DNA of 64,000 bases from Mangrovicoccus sp049603835 (GCA_049603835.1 JBMYSZ010000003.1:124001-188000); one strand, 5' to 3'; positions 1 to 8,666 are shown, counted from the first letter of the stretch. Numbers and translations: made by a program. The notes: generated from the letters alone by a model not told the origin.

Positions 1-399
1 CACACCGACCGGATCCACCGTGACACGCCCCGGCAAAGGTGCGCGCTCCATGGCGATAATCCCAATCCCCGCATCCCGCGCCGCCGCGAGATAAGCCCGC
101 CGCGTCCCGGTCAGCCCGTTCCAAGCCACAGCCACAGCGCCGGGGTGATGCTCAAAGATCTGCCGAAAGCGGTTATATTGCAGCCGGTAGATCAGAGTTT
201 TCGTGGCGCGATGCCGTCTATTGCGGGGCGGGCGTTTGGCGGTGGCGACGCTTTCGGCTGCACGCGCCGCTGTTTCGGGATAATCGGACCAGCGGATTGA
301 CAGATCCGTCAGCTGCTTGACCGGCCCGCCACCAGTTTCACAGACCGACGCCATCATAGCATCGATCTGGGCATCCCCGTCTTTGAGATAGAAAAACAC
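1..399 (-). CDS. Capsular polysaccharide biosynthesis-type protein (partial, C-terminus outside window)
   Basis: An open frame of 133 codons runs off the left edge. The start is probably GTG at 399-397 (V-F-F-Y-L-K-D-G-D), because an in-frame TAG at 411-409 closes the frame upstream. The visible part has a basic stretch (KRPPRNRRHR, about residues 55-64) and then a segment containing AVAWNGLTGTRRAYL and ERAPLPGR. I recall such segments from capsule export/biosynthesis (Capsule_synth-like) proteins of Rhodobacterales, but this is from memory only. It begins 15 bases after the stop of the universal stress protein gene on the same strand, so the two may be cotranscribed. The family call is tentative; the frame itself is well supported. 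Confidence 0.5.
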   Translation of the reverse strand, partial: MFFYLKDGDAQIDAMMASVCETGGGPVKQLTDLSIRWSDYPETAARAAESVATAKRPPRNRRHRATKTLIYRLQYNRFRQIFEHHPGAVAVAWNGLTGTRRAYLAAARDAGIGIIAMERAPLPGRVTVDPVGV

Positions 400-414
400 C
401 GCCCCAGCCTAAGC

Positions 415-1263
415 TTAGCGCACCAAAAGCACCGGCACATGGCAAGCCCGCACCAGTTCAGAGGTGGTCGACCCCATGATCAACCCGCGCATGCGCGAAT
501 GGGAATAAGCCCCCATAACCACCAGCTCTGCGCCGAGCTCGCTGACTTTTGCTGGGATGACCTCTTCGGCGGCGCCTTCTTGGTGATGCGGCTCGGCCTT
601 GAGCCCCGCCCCCCGCAGCAGCGCCAAAGCGCCGTCCAGCTTACGCGTGGCATCCACATTCTGCTGCCCCGCATAGATCAAATGGCAGGTCGTCTCCATA
701 AAGAGCGGATTGCGCGCGATGAAATCCACCGCCCGCAGCGCCGGAGTATTACCGTCAAAGGCAATGACCACGGTTTCCACTGGCTTGAACTCGCGCGCCG
801 CCACCAGAACGGGCAGGGTCGAGGTGCGAATAACCCGCTCGAAATTCGATCCCAGATGCTCGCGGGCGTAATCCGCCGCCTCGCCGCGCTTGCCGATGAT
901 CAGCATCTCGGCCTCGCCGGTCAGCTCGCCAAGCATTTCGAACAGATCCCCATGGCGCAGCCGCCCGGCAACCTCGCGCACCCCGGCCTCTTCGATCCGA
1001 GCTTTGGCATCTTCCAAAATGGCGCGGCCACGCTTTTGCGCCAGCTTGGCTTGGGCTGCATCCAGCTCGGCCAGTTCTTCGAGCAAGGCGGTCCGCGCGC
1101 CCAGGCCGATATTGCCAGACAGGTCCTGCTTCACCCCTTGGCGATGGCCCAGCACATGGCAGACCGTCACCTCGGCATTCAGCTTGCCCGCCGCCCAAGC
1201 AGCCGCGTCGCAAACGCTGGCGGAATAGGTGGAGCCATCCACCAATGCGATCAGTTTTTCCAT
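415..1263 (-). CDS. Universal stress protein with two tandem UspA domains
   Basis: A 282-aa cytoplasmic protein. The first UspA half starts MEKLIALVDGS and the second starts near residue 165 (ETVVIAFDGN). The second half ends with VVMGAYSHSRMRGLIMGSTTSELV, matching the G-2x-G-9x-G(S/T) nucleotide-binding motif of UspA; the first half has a looser version (GKRGEAADYAREHLGSNFERV). I chose ATG at 1263 because GAGGG lies just upstream. A TTG nine bases earlier is also in frame but overlaps the SulP stop. The gene follows the SulP transporter immediately, and SulP-UspA pairs are common in bacteria, which suggests the stress protein responds to or modulates transporter activity. Function beyond the family is inference. 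Confidence 0.88.
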   Translation of the reverse strand: MEKLIALVDGSTYSASVCDAAAWAAGKLNAEVTVCHVLGHRQGVKQDLSGNIGLGARTALLEELAELDAAQAKLAQKRGRAILEDAKARIEEAGVREVAGRLRHGDLFEMLGELTGEAEMLIIGKRGEAADYAREHLGSNFERVIRTSTLPVLVAAREFKPVETVVIAFDGNTPALRAVDFIARNPLFMETTCHLIYAGQQNVDATRKLDGALALLRGAGLKAEPHHQEGAAEEVIPAKVSELGAELVVMGAYSHSRMRGLIMGSTTSELVRACHVPVLLVR

Positions 1264-1268
1264 CGCCC

Positions 1269-2759
1269 TCAATGCCCCATCAATCGGTCCATAGCGCCAG
1301 GTTTATCATGATCAGCCAAGCGGTCCACAATGGTTTCGCTCGCTTCATTCAGCCCGACAAGTTCCACTTCCGCCCCATCGCGGCGGAATTTCAACACGAC
1401 CATATCCAAGGCCTGCACCGATGAGATATCCCAGATATGCGCCGCGCTTACATCGATCACGACCTTTTCCAGCACTTCGCCGAAATCGAAAGAGCTGGTG
1501 AACTCTGCCGCGGAAGCAAAGAAAAGCTGACCTTCGATGAAATAGGTCCGCTGTAGACCATCACTGCTCAGCTCAGAGCGCACCCGGAAGATCTGGGCGA
1601 TTTTCGCCGCAAAGAAAATGCCCGACAGCAGCACGCCGGTCAAAACGCCAATCGCCAGGTTATGAGTGCCAACGGTCACGATCACTGTGGCCAGCATCAC
1701 CACAGAGCTAGAGGTCGGATGTTCCCGCAGGGTCTTGATCGAGGACCAGCTGAATGTACCGATAGAGACCATGATCATAATCGCCACAAGCGCCGGCATC
1801 GGGATTTGGCGCACCAGATCGCCCAGCACGACAATCAGGAACAGCAGGAATACACCGGCGCAAAAGCAGCTCAACCGCCCGCGCCCGCCGGATTTGACGT
1901 TGATCATCGACTGACCGATCATCGCGCAACCCGCCATACCGCCGATAAAGCCGGTGAAGAAATTGCCCAGGCCCTGGCCGATGCATTCGCGGTTTTTGTT
2001 CGAGCTGGTATCGGTCAGATCATCCACCAGCGAGGCGGTCATCAGACTTTCCAATAGCCCCACCGCCGCAATCGCCGCCGCAACAGGCAAGCAGATCATC
2101 AGCGTCTCTAGGGTCAGCGGAATATCGGGCAGCAAGAAGACCGGCAAAGTCGAGGGCAACTCGCCCATATCCCCAACCGTGCGCACATCGAGATTAAAGG
2201 TGATCGTGATGGTTGTGATCACAATAATGGCCACCAATGGCGACGGCACCGCCGTGGTCAAGCGCGGGAAAAGATAGATAATCGCCAAAGACGCGGCGCA
2301 TAGAACATAAGTCAGCCAGGTCACCCCGATCAGCTCGGGCAGCTGCGCCAGAAAGATCAAGATCGCCAGGGCATTCACAAAGCCCGTCATCACCGAGCGC
2401 GACACAAATCGCATGACCGAGCCCAGCTTGGCCAACCCGGCTATCACCTGCAAAATCCCGGCCAGAATCGTTGTGGCCAGCAAATATTGCAGCCCGTGAT
2501 CGGCTACCAAATCCACCATCAAAACCGCTGTCGCCGCTGTCGCTGCGGAAATCATCCCAGGCCGCCCGCCGGCAATTGCTGTGATCACAGCGATGGAAAA
2601 CGAGGCATAAAGCCCAATTTTCGGATCCACACCAGCAATGATGGAAAAGGCAATTGCCTCGGGGATCAGGGCCAAAGCCACGACCAATCCCGCCAAAACA
2701 TCCGCCCGGATATTGCCAAGCCAATCGGCCCGCAACTGGGAAAACACATCCTTTGTCAC
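1269..2759 (-). CDS. SulP family inorganic anion transporter with STAS domain
   Basis: A membrane transporter of the SLC26/SulP family, carrying sulfate, bicarbonate or a similar anion; the substrate cannot be told from sequence. The N-terminal part has the typical LAGLVVALALIPEAIAFS segment and GVDPKIGLYASF, followed by about ten further hydrophobic segments. A C-terminal STAS domain covers roughly the last 100 residues (VVIDVSAAHIWDISSVQALD). I prefer GTG at 2759 (V-T-K-D-V-F-S-Q), which has GGAG six bases upstream, giving 496 aa. An upstream in-frame ATG at 2837 would add 26 basic residues but has no good ribosome site. The stop lies 6 bases before the start of the UspA gene, so the two are likely cotranscribed. 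It is divergent from mrp, with a 190-bp shared control region. Confidence 0.88.
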   Translation of the reverse strand: MTKDVFSQLRADWLGNIRADVLAGLVVALALIPEAIAFSIIAGVDPKIGLYASFSIAVITAIAGGRPGMISAATAATAVLMVDLVADHGLQYLLATTILAGILQVIAGLAKLGSVMRFVSRSVMTGFVNALAILIFLAQLPELIGVTWLTYVLCAASLAIIYLFPRLTTAVPSPLVAIIVITTITITFNLDVRTVGDMGELPSTLPVFLLPDIPLTLETLMICLPVAAAIAAVGLLESLMTASLVDDLTDTSSNKNRECIGQGLGNFFTGFIGGMAGCAMIGQSMINVKSGGRGRLSCFCAGVFLLFLIVVLGDLVRQIPMPALVAIMIMVSIGTFSWSSIKTLREHPTSSSVVMLATVIVTVGTHNLAIGVLTGVLLSGIFFAAKIAQIFRVRSELSSDGLQRTYFIEGQLFFASAAEFTSSFDFGEVLEKVVIDVSAAHIWDISSVQALDMVVLKFRRDGAEVELVGLNEASETIVDRLADHDKPGAMDRLMGH

Positions 2760-2951
2760 TGAAAACTCCGCAATTGGGACCCTGCGGACCCCTGCCCGCT
2801 TTCTCATTCGAGCCAGTTTATAGCTGCGACGCGGCATTTTCTAAAGGGGAAATGACTAATATAGTTGCACCTTATATGTAGAGCGGTTTTCTTGCCCTGG
2901 CTGTCGCCAAAGCCTATACCCAGGCAAATAGCTCAACAAAGGGGTGGACCG

Positions 2952-4061
2952 ATGAGTAGCGTCACCAAAGAAGTCGTTCTTGCAGAGCTTGGCAAAGTGC
3001 GCGGGCCTGATCGGACGGATGATCTGGTCAGCCTTGGCCTGGTGGATGGGCTGTCGATCAGCGGTGGCAAAGTGACTTTTGCCATCAAAGTGCCCGCAGC
3101 CCGCGCTCAAGAGCTAGAGCCCATGCGCGCGACGGCGCAAAAAGTGGTCGAAGAGCTGCCAGGGGTTGAGAGCGTGCTTGCCATCCTCACCGCCGAGCGG
3201 GACCCGAACGCCACTGCGCCGGAAGTGCCGCGTCTCAAACCCGCCGCTGCGGCCGGGGGCGGCGCTAAGCCTGGACCCAAACCGAAAGAGGCCATCCCCG
3301 GTGTCGGCGCTATTATTGCGGTGGCGTCGGGCAAAGGTGGCGTGGGCAAATCCACCACCTCGGTAAACCTCGCTTTGGCTTTGCAATCTTTGGGCCAGAA
3401 GGTCGCCATTTTGGATGCCGATATTTACGGCCCTTCCCTGCCCCGGATGATGGGTGTCGGCCATAAGCCCGATACTGAAGACGGCCGCATCACGCCGCTC
3501 GAAGCCTTCGGGATAAAGCTCATGTCCATGGGATTTGTGGTGGCCGAAGATGCACCGATGGTTTGGCGCGGCCCCATGGTCATGTCCGCCGTGACGCAAA
3601 TGCTGCGCGAAGTGGATTGGGCACCGCTGGATATTCTAGTTGTCGATATGCCGCCGGGCACTGGTGATGCGCAGCTGACACTAAGCCAAAGTGTCCCGCT
3701 GGCCGGCAGTGTGATCGTGTCCACCCCGCAAGACATCGCTTTGATCGATGCGCGCAAGGGCATGAATATGTTCCGCAAAGTGGAAGTCCCCATCCTCGGC
3801 ATTGTCGAGAATATGAGCTATTTCCTCTGCCCGTCTTGCGGCGACCGGTCCGATATTTTCGGCCATGGTGGCGCGCGCGACGAAGCGAAACGGATGGGTG
3901 TGCCATTTTTGGGTGAAGTTCCTCTTCACATGGATATCCGCCGCACCTCGGATAGTGGCATGCCCGTGATGGCCTCGGAACCGGAAGGCGCCCATGCAAA
4001 AATCTATCAAGAGATCGCTAAAGGCCTGTTAGAACGACTAAAAGTCGAAACGGCGGCCTAA
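2952..4061 (+). CDS. mrp: Mrp/NBP35-type iron-sulfur cluster carrier ATPase
   Basis: A 369-aa P-loop ATPase that carries and transfers Fe-S clusters to apoproteins in the cytoplasm. An N-terminal MIP18/DUF59-type domain (residues 1-80, VLAELGKVRGPDR) is joined by a linker rich in Ala, Pro and Gly to the ATPase. The deviant Walker A is SGKGGVGKST. Further features are ADIYGPSLPRM, DMPPGTGDAQLTLSQ and a C-terminal CPSC pair that would hold the cluster. Start ATG 2952 is chosen because the family begins here and GGGGTGG lies upstream; a longer frame from 2865 lacks family similarity. It is a single gene, divergent from the SulP operon. Confidence 0.92.
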   Translation: MSSVTKEVVLAELGKVRGPDRTDDLVSLGLVDGLSISGGKVTFAIKVPAARAQELEPMRATAQKVVEELPGVESVLAILTAERDPNATAPEVPRLKPAAAAGGGAKPGPKPKEAIPGVGAIIAVASGKGGVGKSTTSVNLALALQSLGQKVAILDADIYGPSLPRMMGVGHKPDTEDGRITPLEAFGIKLMSMGFVVAEDAPMVWRGPMVMSAVTQMLREVDWAPLDILVVDMPPGTGDAQLTLSQSVPLAGSVIVSTPQDIALIDARKGMNMFRKVEVPILGIVENMSYFLCPSCGDRSDIFGHGGARDEAKRMGVPFLGEVPLHMDIRRTSDSGMPVMASEPEGAHAKIYQEIAKGLLERLKVETAA

Positions 4062-4091
4062 GGGAAAGGCCTTATACGACTTTAGTCGTAT
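4034..4091. repeat. Two CGACT...AGTCG dyads at the mrp 3' end
   Basis: At 4034-4046 CGACT-AAA-AGTCG lies inside the last mrp codons. At 4074-4091 ATACGACT-TT-AGTCGTAT is a perfect 8-bp inverted repeat just past the stop. Neither is followed by a T run, so a Rho-independent terminator is not clear; a regulator site or processing hairpin is equally possible. Confidence 0.5.
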
Positions 4092-4128
4092 GTAAAATAC
4101 AACTTAACCAAGCCTAAGATCAACCTAA

Positions 4129-4155
4129 AGGCGAGCCGCACAGTGAAGCTCGCCT
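4129..4155 (+). promoter_or_regulatory. 8-bp hairpin directly before the ribosome site of the TorD-like gene
   Basis: AGGCGAGC (4129-4136) pairs with GCTCGCCT (4148-4155) across an 11-nt loop. The stem ends at the base before AAAGGAAAG, the ribosome site of the gene at 4170. It could control translation or mRNA stability. No T run follows, so it is a poor terminator. Confidence 0.4.
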
Positions 4156-4169
4156 AAAGGAAAGATCTT

Positions 4170-4769
4170 ATGTTAGAGAAAACTATCCGACACCTCAGTG
4201 AGGAAGATCAGCGACGCGCAGAAATTTACGCATTTTTGGCGCGTCGCCTGCGACAACCACCAGGCGTTGCAGACCTAAGTGATCTAGCGACTCTCGAAGG
4301 CGATGCCACGCCATTTGGCCAGGCTTTTACCGAACTTGCCAGGGTTTCCGCAGCATCAAGCGCGGCGAAATTGCGCGACGAATTCATCGCCTTGCTTGGA
4401 TCCACGGACCAAGGCGGGCTGGTGCCTTTTGCCTCCTATTATCTGAATGGCAGCCGCAGCGAGAGAACAATCATCGAATTGCGGCTGGCGCTTTCGGGGC
4501 TAGGGATCGCCAATCGCACGACGACCGGTGAGCCAGAAGACCATATTAGCCAACTTATGGATATGATGGCGGGCCTGATCACCGGCGCCTATGGCACAGC
4601 CTATAGCATGGCCGTTCAAAAAGCCCTGTTCCAAAGCCATATCGCCCCATGGGCCGAAGAGTTTTTTAACGATCTATACGCAGCACCATCGGCAAGCTTT
4701 TATCGTCCCATAGGACGCATTGGTGCACTATTTATCGGCTTCGAAAAAGGCGCCTTGTCCCTGAATTAA
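4170..4769 (+). CDS. TorD/DmsD-family molybdoenzyme maturation chaperone
   Basis: A 199-aa cytoplasmic chaperone of the TorD family. Members bind the Tat leader of a molybdenum oxidoreductase and hold it until the cofactor is inserted. The all-helical profile, the central EDHISQLMDMMAGLI segment (the E-P-x-D-H family motif appears as GEPEDH at about residue 120) and the late FFNDLYAAPSASFYRPIG segment fit the family. ATG 4170 follows AAAGGAAAG. No molybdoenzyme lies next to it here, so its client is unknown; in related genomes such genes often sit near formate dehydrogenase, but that is not seen in this window. Confidence 0.75.
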   Translation: MLEKTIRHLSEEDQRRAEIYAFLARRLRQPPGVADLSDLATLEGDATPFGQAFTELARVSAASSAAKLRDEFIALLGSTDQGGLVPFASYYLNGSRSERTIIELRLALSGLGIANRTTTGEPEDHISQLMDMMAGLITGAYGTAYSMAVQKALFQSHIAPWAEEFFNDLYAAPSASFYRPIGRIGALFIGFEKGALSLN

Positions 4770-4897
4770 GGCCTGATCCTCGCAAGCGGACAGTGTCGGG
4801 CCGAAGCCAGAACTATTTTAGTCGAAGATTTGACGGTTTAACCGAATCCTAGGAGCGACCTGGCAGTGAGGCAGGGCAATTTCTTAGGGTTTAGTCT

Positions 4898-5521
4898 ATG
4901 TATCGTCTTCTTTGCCTCATTACAGCTTTGATTTATTCCAGCGTCACACCAGGCTTTGCCACGGTTCTAGATGCTCTTGGCGCGCAGCAATTTTCCCATG
5001 GGGTGCATCTTAGCCTTGCGCAATTCACCAGCCGACCGCCCCAAGAACCTAGCCCGTTTAATTTCTTTTTCGGGTCAGATACGGGTGGCCGAAAGGGAAG
5101 TATGAGTTTCTCCCACCGGTTCGACCTACCGGAGGGCAGGATTGCACATGCCTGGCTTACTTTGGGAATTTTCGACCACGACTCTCTTTCCGTCGAAGAT
5201 GATATGCTGACCATCAAATTCGACACTATTGAGCAGCCCGACGATATGTGGCGCGGCATTTCTACTGGCGCCGCCTCTTTTTCCGTCGCCACAATGCCAG
5301 TTCCCGTGGATTTTCTGCTTGATGGGCGGCTGGGCGTTTTCATCGATGCCTCGGCCATTCCATCGGGTTTTTCAGGCAATGGGATTGGTGTGGATTTCTC
5401 CGTTTTAACGGTCGAAATGGCAGTTGCCCCTTTGCCTCCCTCTTTGGGACTTATGACACTAGGCTTGGCCGGACTTTTCGGAATGCGTCAGTGGCGTCGC
5501 CGCCCTCAGTCTCGCCCATAA
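4898..5521 (+). CDS. Secreted VPLPA/PEP-CTERM sorting-domain protein
   Basis: A 207-aa exported protein of unknown role. A signal peptide (MYRLLCLITALIYSSVTPGFA) is followed by a predicted beta-rich domain with phrases such as AWLTLGIFDHDSLSVEDD. The C-terminus has the tripartite sorting signal: APLPPSLGLM, a hydrophobic helix (LGLAGLFG) and a basic tail (RQWRRRPQSRP). Known family biology: exosortase/archaeosortase-like enzymes cleave such tails during export to the cell surface. No exosortase gene lies in this window. TTAGGG lies upstream of ATG 4898. It is separated from the TorD-like gene by 128 bp and is probably its own unit. Confidence 0.72.
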   Translation: MYRLLCLITALIYSSVTPGFATVLDALGAQQFSHGVHLSLAQFTSRPPQEPSPFNFFFGSDTGGRKGSMSFSHRFDLPEGRIAHAWLTLGIFDHDSLSVEDDMLTIKFDTIEQPDDMWRGISTGAASFSVATMPVPVDFLLDGRLGVFIDASAIPSGFSGNGIGVDFSVLTVEMAVAPLPPSLGLMTLGLAGLFGMRQWRRRPQSRP

Positions 5522-5589
5522 AGCGAGCCTAATCCCCCGCAGCAGCCCGTCCCTCCTGCCAAAGCTCCACCGAATGACAAAAAAACGCA

Positions 5590-5606
5590 TCCAAGCCGAA
5601 AGCTTG
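5590..5606. repeat. Small perfect hairpin upstream of dnaN
   Basis: CCAAGC-CGAAA-GCTTGG is a perfect 6-bp stem. On the minus strand it is followed after five bases by a run of seven T, so it could stop antisense transcription coming from dnaN. No minus-strand gene ends here. Confidence 0.35.
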
Positions 5607-5643
5607 GCTTGAAAAGGGGTTGAGCCCCGCCACTATTCCGCTA

Positions 5644-5667
5644 GGCTAATTTTCCCGGGCTAATTTA
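5644..5667. repeat. Direct repeat GGCTAATTT twice, just before the dnaN ribosome site
   Basis: GGCTAATTT occurs at 5644-5652 and 5658-5666, a 14-base period that fits neither one nor two helical turns. It ends just before GAGGA, the ribosome site of dnaN. An operator role is possible but not shown. Confidence 0.35.
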
Positions 5668-5681
5668 TGAGGACGCAGGCC

Positions 5682-6800
5682 ATGCGGATCAGTATAGAGC
5701 GCAGCGACTTGCTGAAAGCGGTCAGTCAAGCTCAATCGGTTGTTGAACGTCGGAACACCATCCCGATCCTGGGCAATCTTTTGATCGAGGCCGAGGGCAG
5801 CGAAACCATTTTCCGCGCCACGGATCTGGATATCGAAGTGGTGGATCGCTGCGCCGCGCAGGTAACCCAAGCCGGGGCAACCACCGTCTCTGCCGTCACT
5901 TTGCATGAAATTGTGCGCAAACTTCCCGATGGGGCGCTGGTCACTCTGGCTGCGGATAGTTCGGGCGGCTTTCTGACGGTCGAAGCCGGTCGGTCGAATT
6001 TCAAACTCTCGACCCTGCCGCGCGAAGATTTCCCAGTCATGGCCAGCTCGGAATATGCGACGAATTTCTCGGTCCAGGCCCAAGTGCTGCGGCGGCTATT
6101 CGACAAGTCGAAATTCGCCATTTCCACCGAAGAGACCCGCTATTATCTGAACGGCGTCTATATGCATGTGTCCGAAAACGAAGATGGGCCTTGCCTACGC
6201 TGCGTCGCAACGGATGGACATCGCTTGGCGCGCATTGACGCGGATCTACCCATCGGTGCCGAGGATATGCCTGGCGTGATCGTGCCGCGCAAAACCGTGG
6301 GCGAGCTGCGCAAATTGCTGGATGAGGATGAGGCGCAGATCGCGGTGTCGGTTTCGGAAACCAAGATCCGCTTTGCTACGCCGCAGGTTACCCTGACCTC
6401 CAAAGTCATTGACGGCACCTTCCCCGACTATACCCGCGTGATCCCGGCCAATAACCCCAAGCGCTTGGAAGTCGATGCTGGCGATTTCGCCAAAGCCGTG
6501 GATCGGGTCGCAACCGTGTCGTCGGAGCGCTCCCGTGCGGTCAAGCTGGCCATGGACGAAGACCGCCTAGTTTTGTCGGTGAATGCCCCCGATAGCGGCG
6601 CGGCGGTCGAAGAACTGGCCGTGGCTTATGGGGATGAACGGCTAGAGATTGGCTTTAACGCCAAGTATTTGCTGGAAATTGCCAGCCAGGTGGACCGGGA
6701 AAACGCGGTTTTTATGTTCAACTCCTCTGGCGATCCGACCCTGATGCGCGAAGGCAATGACCCTTCGGCAGTTTATGTGGTCATGCCCATGCGGGTCTAA
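5682..6800 (+). CDS. dnaN: DNA polymerase III beta subunit (sliding clamp)
   Basis: The 372-aa processivity clamp, which forms a ring around DNA and tethers the polymerase. It starts MRISIERSDLLKAVSQAQSVVERRNTIPILGNLL, the standard N-terminus, and ends in YVVMPMRV, the hydrophobic-cleft C-terminus typical of the family. The length equals the usual clamp of three repeated domains. ATG 5682 follows GAGGA at 8 bases; an in-frame ATG at 5667 is upstream of that ribosome site and is rejected. dnaN-recF-gyrB is the classical order near the chromosome origin in alphaproteobacteria, but dnaA is not beside it: the upstream neighbour is the sorting-domain protein. Confidence 0.97.
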   Translation: MRISIERSDLLKAVSQAQSVVERRNTIPILGNLLIEAEGSETIFRATDLDIEVVDRCAAQVTQAGATTVSAVTLHEIVRKLPDGALVTLAADSSGGFLTVEAGRSNFKLSTLPREDFPVMASSEYATNFSVQAQVLRRLFDKSKFAISTEETRYYLNGVYMHVSENEDGPCLRCVATDGHRLARIDADLPIGAEDMPGVIVPRKTVGELRKLLDEDEAQIAVSVSETKIRFATPQVTLTSKVIDGTFPDYTRVIPANNPKRLEVDAGDFAKAVDRVATVSSERSRAVKLAMDEDRLVLSVNAPDSGAAVEELAVAYGDERLEIGFNAKYLLEIASQVDRENAVFMFNSSGDPTLMREGNDPSAVYVVMPMRV

Positions 6801-6815
6801 CCGGCTCGCACGGAT

Positions 6816-7922
6816 TTGCCTCGCTATCTCAGCCAACTAACCCTGGCGCAGTTTCGCAGCCATGCGCGCGCGAGGCTGGAATTTGACGGGCGGGTTGTGG
6901 CGATCCATGGCCCGAATGGCGCTGGCAAAACCAATCTGATTGAGGCGGTTTCCATGCTGTCGCCCGGTCGCGGCCTCCGCCGAGCGAGCGGCGAAGAGTT
7001 GATGCGACGCGACGAAGCGGTTGGCTGGAAAGTCTCTGCCCTACTCACAACCGAAACTGGCCAGCATGAGCTGGAAAGCTGGGTACAACCGCCCCGGCCC
7101 GGGCGCTCGGTGCGGATCGATGGGAAAGCCGCGCCTCAGACTGCGCTCGGCACCCGGCTACGGATGGTCTGGCTGATCCCCGCCATGGACCGGCTTTGGA
7201 TCGAAGGCACTGAAGGGCGGCGGCGGTTTCTGGACCGGCTGACCATGAGCTTTGAGCCCCGCCATGCGGAGGCCGCTTTGACCTATGAAAAAGCCATGCG
7301 GGACCGAAACCGTTTGCTGCGCGATGAGGTGCGCGACCCCCATTGGTATCATGCGCTAGAAGCCCAAATGGCCGAAGCCGCCGAGACCCTCACCGCCAAT
7401 CGGCTTCGGGCGCTTGCGCGTCTAACCCAGGCCCAAGAAGACAGTGACAGCCCCTTTCCCGCAGCGGATCTGCGTCTCATCGGCTCCGATGGCGCGGAAA
7501 CAGCCCGGACCGCCGAGGACTATAAAGATGCCTTCGCCACCTCGCGCCCCAATGATTTGCGCGCCGGGCGTAGCTTGACCGGCCCGCATCGCGCAGATCT
7601 AGAGGCGATCTATGCGGCCAAAGCGACCCCAGCGGCGCAGTCTTCCACGGGCGAGCAAAAGGCGCTTTTGCTGTCACTGGTCCTGGCCAATGCCCGCGCC
7701 TTGGCTCAAGATTTCGGAGCGGCGCCGATCCTACTTTTGGACGAGGTCGCCGCGCATTTGGACGCAAACCGGCGCGCCGCTCTTTATGATGAACTTTGCG
7801 CACTCAAAGCCCAGGCCTTTCTCACCGGAACCGGGCCAGAACTATTTGCCGAGCTCGGCCCCCGCGCCCAGGCATTCGCCGTTACGGAAACCAGCGGCAC
7901 AAGCGTGATCACATCCCTCTGA
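6816..7922 (+). CDS. recF: DNA replication/repair protein RecF
   Basis: A 368-aa SMC-like ATPase that helps load RecA at gaps in single-stranded DNA. It shows Walker A GPNGAGKTN (near residue 32), the ABC signature STGEQKALLLSLVLAN and Walker B ILLLDEVAAHLD. The start is most likely TTG at 6816 (P-R-Y-L-S-Q-L-T-L), 15 bases after the dnaN stop; no ATG or GTG with family similarity precedes it. Translation is probably coupled to dnaN. The next gene (LysE type) starts 40 bases further on. Confidence 0.95.
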   Translation: MPRYLSQLTLAQFRSHARARLEFDGRVVAIHGPNGAGKTNLIEAVSMLSPGRGLRRASGEELMRRDEAVGWKVSALLTTETGQHELESWVQPPRPGRSVRIDGKAAPQTALGTRLRMVWLIPAMDRLWIEGTEGRRRFLDRLTMSFEPRHAEAALTYEKAMRDRNRLLRDEVRDPHWYHALEAQMAEAAETLTANRLRALARLTQAQEDSDSPFPAADLRLIGSDGAETARTAEDYKDAFATSRPNDLRAGRSLTGPHRADLEAIYAAKATPAAQSSTGEQKALLLSLVLANARALAQDFGAAPILLLDEVAAHLDANRRAALYDELCALKAQAFLTGTGPELFAELGPRAQAFAVTETSGTSVITSL

Positions 7923-7962
7923 GCCCCTTGCCCCTCCGCCGCCACAGGTTTACCGACACGCA

Positions 7963-8583
7963 ATGACTGCGAGTATTTCCGAGTTGGCCGCCTATGCTGG
8001 CGCGCTGTTCCTGCTCTTTATGACCCCCGGCCCAGTTTGGGCCGCCATTGTCGCCCGCGCCATATCGGGGGGCTTCCAAGCGGCTTTGCCCTTGGCTCTG
8101 GGGGTTGTGGTCGGCGATGTGCTTTGGCCCTTTCTCGCCATTCTTGGCGTGTCTTGGATCGTTAATGAAGTCGCCTGGCTTTTGACCGTCTTCCGATTAG
8201 GGGCGGCGGCGCTGTTTTTCTGGATGGGCTATGGCCTGATCCGCCATGCAGATAAAATCATCGGCTCTGATAACCGGCTGACCCGTCCCGGATTTTGGGC
8301 GGGCTTTTCCGCTGGGCTGGCCGCGATTTTGGGCAATCCCAAGGCGATCATTTTCTATATGTTTATCTTGCCTGCCTTTTTCGATCTGACCCAGATCACC
8401 AAAGGCGATATCACCGCGATTGTCATGCTGTCCTTTGCGGTGCCTTTGATCGGAAACCTGGGGCTTGCGCTGTTTCTGGATCGGGTGCGCAACCTGTTGC
8501 GGTCCCCCCAAGCATTGCGGCGATTGAACCAGATATCGGGCGGGCTGCTGATTGCCGTAGGGTTGGTGATTCCCTTCACTTAA
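7963..8583 (+). CDS. LysE/RhtB-family amino-acid exporter
   Basis: A 206-aa inner-membrane protein with about six hydrophobic segments and the family N-terminus LFLLFMTPGPVWAAIVARAISGG, including the conserved TPGP. GFWAGFSAGLAAILGNPKAIIFYM carries the NPK motif of LysE/RhtB proteins. The family exports amino acids or homoserine lactones; the substrate here is unknown. Its place between recF and gyrB is unusual functionally but the gene looks intact and native. Confidence 0.85.
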   Translation: MTASISELAAYAGALFLLFMTPGPVWAAIVARAISGGFQAALPLALGVVVGDVLWPFLAILGVSWIVNEVAWLLTVFRLGAAALFFWMGYGLIRHADKIIGSDNRLTRPGFWAGFSAGLAAILGNPKAIIFYMFILPAFFDLTQITKGDITAIVMLSFAVPLIGNLGLALFLDRVRNLLRSPQALRRLNQISGGLLIAVGLVIPFT

Positions 8584-8666
8584 AATGCGTATTTTCGCCC
8601 CATAGACACGTGACAACCCCCACCCCCAGTCGTATAAGATGACAAGATTGCGAAGGAGACCGCTGA

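Noticed and set aside
439..1311. Long plus-strand frame opposite the universal stress protein
   Set aside because: Composition is that of an antisense reading of a GC-rich gene (many His, Pro, Arg, Gln), and no family feature or ribosome site is seen.
4102..4118. CtrA-like TTAA-N7-TAAG before the TorD-like gene
   Set aside because: The second half-site is wrong (TAAG for TTAA) and no context supports it.
5522..5681. Chromosome origin next to dnaN
   Set aside because: No DnaA boxes (TTATCCACA-like) or AT-rich unwinding stretch are visible, and dnaA is absent.
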